NCBI GenBank assembly: GCA_021413845.1
Contig: JAIOPP010000127.1
Span: 1-64,000, forward strand
From: Planctomycetia bacterium
GTDB taxonomy: Bacteria; Planctomycetota; Planctomycetia; Pirellulales; PNKZ01
Length of the DNA: 64,000 bases
Reading direction: 5' to 3'
This document shows, piece by piece, positions 59,501 to 64,000 of the stretch. Position numbers and translations under genes: made by a program. A model generated the notes under the pieces. The model worked only from the letters and a program-made list of their open reading frames with translations. It was not told the DNA's origin and searched no databases. Numbering within the stretch: position 1 is the first letter of the stretch; each line of letters begins with the position of its first letter.

Positions 59501-59529
59501 ACGAGCTGCGCGCGAAGCTGCCGAAGTGA
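50593..59529 (+). CDS. giant VIT-vWA-TPR protein
   Basis: 2978 residues. An N-terminal signal or anchor (about 10-32) precedes a FecR-like beta domain (about 50-135; VDVQGLVSLRPSAAERWTP). Then come a VIT domain (about 212-343), a vWA domain with MIDAS Asp472 in LCDTSGS and IGDGIPT (about 460-690), and a Gly/Ser/acidic spacer (about 855-1010). The rest (about 1030-2978) is helical, rich in tandem TPR-like units, and ends LGLAEVQLTLRQWDEARRTL. VIT-vWA proteins with TPR arrays are typical for planctomycetes and are thought to build extracellular or periplasmic complexes. The open frame is uninterrupted over 8.9 kb, which argues for selection. No enzyme motif was seen. Confidence 0.85.
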   Translation: MVSRTFRRGMAVAISAAFLAGGLAYFGGSVSAVDPVAGEVKPSASLSDDGHIGKIVDVQGLVSLRPSAAERWTPIGRGVALRPGDRLRTDIRGPNAVKLRLTSGVELTLGPGTLVECVAPLHAHIQTGELQVNYLPLSTANRAPPGNVSPFVLLGPDKNNPSKEADKLSLAGGTKTFHRVVDRTHSLQTLTAAGTLPKWLAGFEGSSTQESLGSLIVNLPDGRNEPLTIGYHKVDVEIRDQIARTTIEESFVNHTSSRLEGTFHFPLPQDASISGFGMWIGNELVEADVVEKQRAREIYETILRERRDPGLLEWTSGNLFKARVFPIEANSEKRVKIVYTQVLPLRGDKFRYQYGLRSDLLRMKPLRQLSVNVTIQSSRALKQVACTTHSARTQRTAHSAQVDYSAQGTSPDRDFEVVCEVDGRQNDVVVVPHRRGDDGYLFVQLSPPGSAGNWQRELVPDGEPITLVLLCDTSGSIDSEKRKQQAELVATMLRSLGDKDRFLLGATDVGTVWALPDLLSPAADNIRRACLFLDERVSLGWTNLDRAFEAALAKAPAGAQIVYIGDGIPTAGDRDPAAFVRRLKKMLEARRATNGSASGDVAGPTLHAVTIGNIHEAVVMRGIATVGGGSIRAIAGEQTPQVVARELLNEIARPGLRDLAVEFRGVKVGAMYPERLPNIAVGTQQILVARYLPEGKDQSGEIVVTGRLNNEPVRYAARVEFRDAEAGNSFIPRLWARSHLDHLLEQGSSPALQSAIIALSEEFHIITPYTSLLVLETDADRERFGVKRRFEMRDGEQFFREGKAQADFELAAEQMRRAGDWRLDMRRSVLRQLAALGRDGDVFHRRGYYPADLYGVPPFRMSNTFTGSGSLVISEGSLTLGGAAGDDSSVSRTLLLAASGELAGSESDENLEREDRDESVVDGDEEYARPGEQDLLRAHGDADSFRISREATFAEAGEGRLSLGFGGGERQAQMLFEPRGWASEVNRRGGGGFAGGMVGGGYLDPADQARNLQRFFPPLPPKPALAARAPEKNPPRWLAAWSPEALQLSESLLRTSALAKLAGGILVEERHDDFDPIWDRRTSHSSATALYAPKAWLTKTVHSDGLFTVDYGNERERGTYFPSLLLGRSRAAVEGDLRPQPLVRDDGSIEPLHEAHPYQQARVEHPAQNQALLIVSEPHQHSSWRYLIDTAKHVLLGTQWFHDDKLHGTSERSEFVEVGGTWWATKVVATDDRSRKLSETRFAIQSLEPAHYEARLKAESIAKDDVCFLHGRLPTLAAARRRQAEGSAGFEDRMVLLSGYCGKQQWAEALALYDTIEKLDGRGANDTPKPGLRRMRIALLGMMRRNEEARRLLSEEAQRLVAEPKAAERATADFLLAEHAGVSETHEHLQFLALLKPVYERHPDDLHALPKWQTEEREAWARTDRGEETLAQHKSAAQREPWSEHLQVSYAQLLQREGEFDGALAWLDQAIVERTRRAGAEDESLRRAYVDLLYTLSRKPELVKFTAGWIAHRPNLEYAYLQHLTALQYAGEEKQADELALRWMREARSGGKLSDERRARLLGAISFAQEDGNRGYGRRMDERWFEPMAETARFFLRDPDERTIVREAIDFSGEIRDRLRGEFFTILQKEVATLAQHRIRFLLREVGNDRLVFPNRLAGRKEMNAAAIPNEVWKPIADGLRARWEKMPPEEIPLDGSLPTNTERRELAGALRSIYASRFAETELLPFLRRKLEVAPPARKQDERQDLFETLVSGAWTEEKEAEAFGLIGALGNEGSDIRVATEIGALQRFVDAMLRGRQEAAMKALADRGEVDKLTRKELAERKAALRKEALAGVAKRLGSVDQPEREAKLPTDWLRMERAWLDVQLERNTEGVLKFCRTALDQAAATPIPDAEDQEIAAEVRVEAEIKELLQQRMLATWMYLATRKSAKPELAEQLLRYLDAEIARRSADDLKHRAGGEEFADAWRREKYRLLTALDRPDDLERELRAWIRAGSTTAPWRQELALVRAERGDLAEAIALFEAAEKDRLLSPEDYRRLANWYLATKRPDDYRRAKLESFARLPENILSNILYRAEQRRNAETAKGLPISFDEDTLFAFGALLTKAASPEHYPSSLRETYETVRDPRLLRWIPDGALGRSPQQIYEYLQGLSSGLLTAVRNEAATDEIRARIEELRKRELTPVDRRALDLLELVVEWKAAEVLDQPGPHAAACLALLERTKPGPRSEEETRQRAGLLKGLGTAKHVALRDEQLRQLKQLRQEAKPGSRDRLNIAADLGRLLFESYELRDEALLLFQAELADYVQARGGRLPRADYEPFAAYVSFLIQAGRFVEAETLVQTHEKLAENRADRRWFVEKLALVYDAALRDKAEVSLGKGETLFKSLTALGLKQIETAQTDDERKLAVDRHVRTFWTARKAEVPGVAEASSTFAFEQLPAFLKLQSTDYDHIVKLPMATLDQPTSHKEMLRYIVERVEQWPPRLQGFGRGPLATFEYEIAEHRGELQTANLKDLEARLFVLVRAQFKRHLSTDESNGIYRLFHRPGEDWKSRVGDFTAAAEEAYREQKQSGRRVTAVAAYVWQELGLHKRAIEMLATAEREGLLVREESRTLVEYLRSESRHAETLPVLESLVRADPDVMQDQAALLTAYHDAEQPQKAAEQATAIERHFHRPGRWTEQNIAMFAEACLRASLYEKAITYFNEAISLRRRASGVGRAVNDATLSEWYQRLAFAHGALAQMPEAVEAALGAVVCWSPRHERRKESLQVLDDVVDRADQLDRYVKSKDDEAQASGQDSPLLRKAFGKTYQHRGAHDKALVQLLAAQALQPNDREVSEMLITSYDALDRPTEGTRQLLAQIDYDRHDLTLYEQLAERLKNDEAETERATTSIVEGGPTEAENHAALAAIRQKQRRWNEAAREWAEVAELRRLEPTGLLGLAEVQLTLRQWDEARRTLDRLQKTEWPDRFAEPLRKVDELRAKLPK

Positions 59530-59637
59530 CGGTTGCGGAAACGCGACCGGGGACCGCGAGCATCGCTGGACGCCGAACGGGCGAAGGCGTAGATTGCTCG
59601 TGGGTTCCGCAAAGTTCACAGTTCCAAAGGATTAACC

Positions 59638-60009
59638 GTGGCTAAGAAGAAAGTTGCAGCAGCGAAAAAGAGTGCGAAGAAGCCGGCCGAGCCGGGCATC
59701 GTGGCGAAGGTCGTCGCCGCGGTCGTGAAGGTCGAGAAGAACGTCGCGGCGCGCAGCGCCAAGCGTCAGGCCGCCGTGGCGAAGGTCGTGGCTAAGGTCG
59801 CTACGAAGATCGCCGGCGCGACGGAAGTCGTGGCCGAGAAGGCCGAGAAGCGCGCCGAGAAGAAGCAAGTCGCGGCGAAGAAGGCCGCCGCACCGGCGCC
59901 TGCCGCTCCGACACCGGCCCCGCCGGCGCCTGTCGCCGCTCCGGCTCCGGCAGCGAAGCCGGCTCCTGCGAAGAAGAGCGCTAAGAAGCCGACCGCGAAG
60001 AAGAAGTAA
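59638..60009 (+). CDS. histone H1-like Lys/Ala-rich DNA-binding protein
   Basis: 123 residues starting at GTG (59638) with AAAGG 7 nt upstream. The composition is almost only Lys, Ala, Val and Pro: MAKKKVAAAKKSAKKPAEPG, a central KVVAKVATKIAGATEVVAEK helix, and a Pro/Ala tail with KKSAKKPTAKKK. This matches the histone H1-like (Hc1/AlgP-type) proteins of planctomycetes and other bacteria. It binds DNA by charge and may compact the nucleoid. A strong hairpin follows the stop. It is a stand-alone transcript between the giant gene and the chemotaxis operon. Confidence 0.8.
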   Translation: MAKKKVAAAKKSAKKPAEPGIVAKVVAAVVKVEKNVAARSAKRQAAVAKVVAKVATKIAGATEVVAEKAEKRAEKKQVAAKKAAAPAPAAPTPAPPAPVAAPAPAAKPAPAKKSAKKPTAKKK

Positions 60010-60021
60010 CCCACTCTCGGA

Positions 60022-60061
60022 ACGTCGGCGGGCGGCGCGAACGTGCGCGGCCCGCCGACGT
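60022..60061. terminator. strong hairpin after the histone-like gene
   Basis: A perfect 12-bp stem (60022-60033 with 60050-60061; ACGTCGGCGGGC and complement) encloses a 16-nt loop that can itself fold through GCGC/GCGC. It begins 12 nt after the stop codon. No long T-run. Confidence 0.65.
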
Positions 60062-60430
60062 CGCCGTTTCGCATCTCTCGTTGCGCTCGAACTCTCCGAG
60101 CCTTCTCGCGCCGCACTCTCATCGGCACGCGCGATCTTCTGCGACGCTCCGAGCCCCGTGGATTTCCTCCCCGCCTCGGTCTCGATTCTCTCGTTGCCTC
60201 GCGCCGGCTTACTTGCCCGCGGCTTGCTCAAAGCCGCGCTTCTCGCTCGCTGCAAGCGTTTGCGCGCCCGCGTCCGCGTTTCGCATGAGGAAGACCACGG
60301 CTTGCCCGCAGGGCATTCGTGAGACATATGCTCCTGTCAAGATTTTACGGCTGGGCAAATGCGAACGTCGCCGCGGTTCGACTCCTTCTTCGAACTCGCC
60401 GGCGACCGTCAAGTACCGAGGTTCACGCAC
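60062..60430. other. upstream region of cheA, no gene seen
   Basis: About 370 nt, C/T-rich on the plus strand, without a convincing coding frame. It should contain the promoter of the chemotaxis operon. Confidence 0.4.
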
Positions 60431-63178
60431 ATGGAATTCGCCGACGCCGAGCTCATCGCCGACTTCGTGGTCGAGTCGCAAGAAGGACTCGCCGACATCG
60501 AGCAACAGATGCTCGCGATCGAAGCCGGCGGCGCGCAGCCCGACGCCGACTTGGTCAACGCCGTGTTTCGCACGATGCACACGATCAAGGGAACGGCCGG
60601 ATTTCTCGGCCTCAGCCGGATCGGATCGTTGGCGCATAGCTTGGAAGAAGTTCTCAACGGCATGCGCAATCGTGAGGTGGCGACCAGCTCGGAGCTCGTC
60701 ACGTCGATCTTGAAGGCCGCCGACTTCATGAAGGGGCTGATCGACTCGGTCGAGACGTCGAACGACGCCGACATCACGGAACACGTCGCGGCGATGCACC
60801 GCTACCGGCCCGTCACCGAAGGCGAAGCCACGGTCGAGGCGGCGCAGGCTGAAGTCGTCGCCGAACCAATTACCGCACCGGAAAACAATACGGCGGCCAC
60901 CGGCGGCGCCGGGCCGGAGCTCAGCGAAGCGGTGCGTGAGTTTTTGATCGAATGCTACGAAAACCTCGATCGAATGGATCACGACCTATTCGTGTTGGAG
61001 CAAAACCCGGCCGCGGAGAATTTGCTGCGCGGCATCTTCCGCACGATGCACACGATTAAAGGGGGGGCAGGCTTTTTGGGCCTCGGAGCATTGGAAAAGC
61101 TTGCCCATACGGCCGAAAATCTGCTCAGCAAACTGCGCGACGGAAAGCGAACCCTCACGTCCGACATCGCCGGCGCACTCTCCGCGACGGTCGATAAATG
61201 TCGTGAAGGGCTCCGCCTGGTCGAGGTTGCCCAGAGCGATGTCGGGTTCGACACGGAATCGGTCGTGCGGCAGCTGCTGCTTGCAGACCGAGACGAGAAG
61301 AGCCCGACGATCGTTGCTGAGATCGCGAATCCGCTCGTCGTTCCTGCGGCGTTGCCCGTCGCACCGGCCGCGCCTTCCGTCGCTCCGTCGTCCATTGCTC
61401 CGGTGTTGCCCACGGCCGAAGCGGCTTCGTCGGAGAAGTCGCAGCTCGCGGCCGGCGACAGCACGATTCGGGTCGATGTCGGGCTGCTCGATAAGTTGAT
61501 GACGCGCGTCGGCGAGTTGGTTCTCGCGCGGAATCAGATCGTGCAGTTTACGAGCAAGCTTGAAGACATGGCCTTCATCCGCACGGCGCAGCGTTTGAAT
61601 CTCATCACGACCGAGCTGCAAGAGAGCGTGATGAAGATGCGGATGCAGCCGATCGGCAACGTCTGGTCGAAGTTTCCGCGCGTCGTTCGGGATCTTGCTT
61701 CGCAACTCGGCAAGCAAGTCCGGATCGACATGGAAGGAAAAGAGACCGAGCTCGATAAGACGATCGTCGAAGCGATCAAAGATCCGCTGACGCACTTGGT
61801 GCGCAACTCGGTCGACCACGGCATCGAAGGGCCGGAGCAACGGCGTGCGGCCGGCAAGCAGATCGAGGGCTGCTTACTGCTGCGGGCCTATCACGAAGGG
61901 GGCCAAGTCAACATCGAGATCACCGACGACGGCGCCGGATTGAACCTCGATCGGATTCGCAAGAAAGCGATCGACAAGGGATTGCTCACGCCGGATCAAG
62001 CCGGGCGAATGTCCGATCGAGACGTCGCGCAGTTGATCTTCGCACCCGGCTTCTCCACGGCCGAGCAAGTGACGAGCGTCTCCGGGCGCGGCGTGGGGAT
62101 GGACGTCGTGAAGACGAACATCGAACGCATCAGCGGCACGATCGATCTGCAAAGCCGGCCCGGCCAAGGGACGACGATCAAGATCAAAATCCCGCTCACG
62201 TTGGCGATCATCCCGGCCTTGGTCGTGACGAACGACGGCGATCGCTACGCGATTCCGCAAGTCAGCTTGTTGGAGCTCGTTCGGCTCGAAGGGGACGAAG
62301 TGAAGAAGAACATCGAATACGTGCACGGCGCGCCGGTGTATCGGCTGCGCGGGAAGTTGTTGCCGCTGGTTTATCTCTCGCAACGCTTGGGATTGGCCGA
62401 GCGCCGGGAGACGAAAGAGGAGTCGGCGAGCGACGCAACTCCGAACGACAGAGCTGCGAATGACTGCGCTGCAAATGAGGGAGCGGTGAACATCGTCGTG
62501 CTGCGGGCCAACGATCGGCAGTTCGGGCTCGTCGTCGACAAGGTGAACGATACGGAAGAGATCGTGGTGAAGCCGCTCAGTCGACAACTGAAAGGGCTTT
62601 CCGAGTATTCCGGCGCGACGATCATGGGCGATGGCACGGTTGCCCTGATTCTCGACGTGATGGGGCTCGCCATCGCCGCCGGATTGGCCGCCGAAATGCG
62701 CGAGCAGAAGAATTCCGGCGCGTCGAAAAGCGATGAGAAAGCGGGTCGTCCGCTCGAGACGTTGCTCGTCGTCGACTTGGGAGACAGCCGACGCTTCGCG
62801 CTGCCGACCTCGATGATCTCGCGGCTCGAAAAGGTTTCGCACTCCGACATCGAATACGCCGACGGCCGAGAAGTGATTCAATATCGCGGCGCGATCTTGC
62901 CGCTGGTGCGATTGAGCGAAGTGTTCGGTGCCGCACCGCAAGCAGGATCGCCGCAAGACGAACTGCAAATCGTCGTCTATGCCGATCAAGACCATCATTG
63001 CGGGCTCGTCGTGCAGCGGATCGTCGACATCGTAGAAACGGAATTGAACCTCTCGACCTCGAAGCGCGACGACGACAACCTGCTCGGTACTTCGATTATT
63101 CAACAGCGCGTAACCGACGTGCTCAACCTGCGCCGCCTCGCCCGACGGCCTGCCGCCACCAAGTTCAAGAGCCATTAG
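60431..63178 (+). CDS. cheA: chemotaxis histidine kinase CheA with two HPt and two CheW-like domains
   Basis: 915 residues from the ATG at 60431 (MEFADAELIADFVVESQEGL); an in-frame ATG at 60359 adds 24 residues. Two HPt (P1) domains are present, with phosphoacceptor His50 in FRTMHTIKGTAGFLG and His207 in FRTMHTIKGGAGFLG. An Ala/Pro linker (about 300-335), a dimerisation domain (about 345-410) and an HATPase follow: N box HLVRNSVDHG, G1 DDGAG, G2 GRGVGMDVV. A CheW-like domain (about 590-745) is followed by a second (about 760-905). CheA autophosphorylates and feeds CheY/CheB. It is the first gene of the operon. Confidence 0.93.
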   Translation: MEFADAELIADFVVESQEGLADIEQQMLAIEAGGAQPDADLVNAVFRTMHTIKGTAGFLGLSRIGSLAHSLEEVLNGMRNREVATSSELVTSILKAADFMKGLIDSVETSNDADITEHVAAMHRYRPVTEGEATVEAAQAEVVAEPITAPENNTAATGGAGPELSEAVREFLIECYENLDRMDHDLFVLEQNPAAENLLRGIFRTMHTIKGGAGFLGLGALEKLAHTAENLLSKLRDGKRTLTSDIAGALSATVDKCREGLRLVEVAQSDVGFDTESVVRQLLLADRDEKSPTIVAEIANPLVVPAALPVAPAAPSVAPSSIAPVLPTAEAASSEKSQLAAGDSTIRVDVGLLDKLMTRVGELVLARNQIVQFTSKLEDMAFIRTAQRLNLITTELQESVMKMRMQPIGNVWSKFPRVVRDLASQLGKQVRIDMEGKETELDKTIVEAIKDPLTHLVRNSVDHGIEGPEQRRAAGKQIEGCLLLRAYHEGGQVNIEITDDGAGLNLDRIRKKAIDKGLLTPDQAGRMSDRDVAQLIFAPGFSTAEQVTSVSGRGVGMDVVKTNIERISGTIDLQSRPGQGTTIKIKIPLTLAIIPALVVTNDGDRYAIPQVSLLELVRLEGDEVKKNIEYVHGAPVYRLRGKLLPLVYLSQRLGLAERRETKEESASDATPNDRAANDCAANEGAVNIVVLRANDRQFGLVVDKVNDTEEIVVKPLSRQLKGLSEYSGATIMGDGTVALILDVMGLAIAAGLAAEMREQKNSGASKSDEKAGRPLETLLVVDLGDSRRFALPTSMISRLEKVSHSDIEYADGREVIQYRGAILPLVRLSEVFGAAPQAGSPQDELQIVVYADQDHHCGLVVQRIVDIVETELNLSTSKRDDDNLLGTSIIQQRVTDVLNLRRLARRPAATKFKSH

Positions 63179-63187
63179 AAGTGCATT

Positions 63188-63646
63188 ATGAATAAACGTA
63201 CCCGACAGTTTTGCACGTTCTACGTCGACGATTTGTTTCTCGGCATCGACGTGCAACAGATCCAAGAAGTGATTCGGTATCAGACGATGACGCGGGTGCC
63301 GCTGGCGCCGGCGGCCATCAGCGGGCTGATCAACTTGCGGGGTCAGATCGTCACGGCGATCGATCTTCGCCGGCGACTCGGCGCACCGCTTCGCCAGCCG
63401 GATCAGCCGCCGATGAACGTCGTCGTGCGCGACGGCGAGAACGCGGTGAGCCTGCTCGTCGATCGGATCGGCGATGTGCTCGAGGTCGACGACGAATTGT
63501 TCGAATCTCCGCCGTCGACCGTGCGCGCCGACGTTCGCGGACTCATCACAGGGGCTTACAAACTTCCCGATCGGTTGCTGCTCGTCTTAGATCGAGGACG
63601 AGCGTTGGCCGAAAGCGACGGAGCGGAAACACGACTGGCCGGGTGA
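63188..63646 (+). CDS. cheW: chemotaxis coupling protein CheW
   Basis: 152 residues, normal for CheW. It starts 9 nt after the cheA stop. Motifs: [39 protein letters not shown] and ITAIDL-like [10 protein letters not shown], then [13 protein letters not shown]. It couples receptors to CheA. The next gene is a receptor, so all three probably act in one array. Confidence 0.93.
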   Translation: MNKRTRQFCTFYVDDLFLGIDVQQIQEVIRYQTMTRVPLAPAAISGLINLRGQIVTAIDLRRRLGAPLRQPDQPPMNVVVRDGENAVSLLVDRIGDVLEVDDELFESPPSTVRADVRGLITGAYKLPDRLLLVLDRGRALAESDGAETRLAG

Positions 63647-63670
63647 CGCTGGAATTCTTCCGAACGCCGC

Positions 63671-63712
63671 CCCTCATCCGGCCTTCGGCCACCTTCTCCC
63701 GGTGGGAGAAGG
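63671..63712 (+). repeat. hairpin-forming intergenic repeat
   Basis: CCCTCATCCGGCCTTCGGCC is followed by a perfect 9-bp stem (63692-63700 with 63704-63712; CCTTCTCCC/GGGAGAAGG, loop GGT). This motif type is familiar from many bacterial genomes as a dispersed intergenic repeat. It lies between cheW and the receptor gene. Confidence 0.6.
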
Positions 63713-63779
63713 ATTACTCCCGAATCCTTTTGCAGACAACTCATTCAATTCAACTCGCATCTTAATGGAGAATCGTTCG

Positions 63780-64000
63780 ATGACTACAACCCTTCGCAAA
63801 CCGAAAACAACCGCGGCATCGGCCGGTAAACGAAACTTGGAGAACGCCGCGCTCTTGGCCGCGATCGGCAAGTCGCAGGCCGTGATCGAGTTCAACCTCG
63901 ACGGCACGATCCTCCACGCGAACGATAATTTCTTGAAGGCGCTCGGCTACTCGCTCGACGAAATCGTCGGCCGGCACCACAGCCTCTTCGCCGACGACAC
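63780..64000 (+). CDS. PAS-containing methyl-accepting chemotaxis protein, N-terminal part
   Basis: The ATG at 63780 has GGAG 9 nt upstream; the frame is open to the window end (~73 codons). After a basic, Thr-rich start ([19 protein letters not shown]) a PAS domain begins: [18 protein letters not shown], then [16 protein letters not shown]. This PAS opening is typical of soluble or PAS-sensing chemoreceptors such as Aer-like and BdlA-like proteins. Its position after cheW supports a receptor, but the signalling domain lies outside the window. Confidence 0.75.
   Translation, partial: MTTTLRKPKTTAASAGKRNLENAALLAAIGKSQAVIEFNLDGTILHANDNFLKALGYSLDEIVGRHHSLFADD

Overview
The window looks like chromosomal DNA of a planctomycete, most likely of the Pirellulales type. 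The reasons are the protein families present: DUF1501, DUF1552 and a DUF1587-1595-1592-1588-1585 protein, formylglycine sulfatases, several DUF1080 proteins, a Ser/Thr kinase fused to DUF1080 and LamG modules, and a roughly 3000-residue VIT-vWA giant protein. All identifications come from reading the translations by eye; no database was searched.

Layout. 1-19.5 kb is a catabolic and secretory region: two DUF1501 proteins, a secreted alpha/beta hydrolase, two divergent sulfatases, a DUF1080 protein, an OprB-type porin, a DUF1552/DUF1592 pair and an SGNH hydrolase. It also holds gene debris: a glnB fragment and a gene start cut off near an inverted repeat. 19.7-29.9 kb is an accessory island. 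It holds a decayed IS with 51-bp terminal inverted repeats, a NERD-domain protein, a co-directional cassette of seven unrecognised genes (22.6-28.0 kb), an array of 18-bp repeats, an Xre/ImmA pair with an AATT operator-like array, and a secreted protein made of two internal repeats that ends at a textbook terminator. 30.2-50.4 kb returns to core genes: YebC/TACO1, a CxxCH protein, the kinase fusion, an NhaP2-type antiporter, 4-alpha-glucanotransferase, a DUF2127 protein, prolyl oligopeptidase, a sugar isomerase-like protein, an SRPBCC protein, release factor 3, a DUF1080 protein with a Lys/Pro linker, and a sialidase-like protein. 50.6-64 kb holds the giant VIT-vWA/TPR protein, a histone H1-like protein, and the start of a chemotaxis operon (CheA with two P1 and two CheW-like domains, CheW, and an MCP cut by the window end).

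The genes of the first region fit polymer degradation. Sulfatases and secreted hydrolases would unmask sulfated glycans, the porin would admit sugars, and the DUF1592/DUF1552 pair is the usual planctomycete haem-protein/Tat-protein couple of unknown function. The best candidate for an undescribed system is the 22.6-28.0 kb cassette. It contains two diverged copies of one small family and a nested hairpin before its sixth gene. NERD and Xre/ImmA genes flank it, as often seen in mobile or defence islands. No tRNA, rRNA or CRISPR array was seen.
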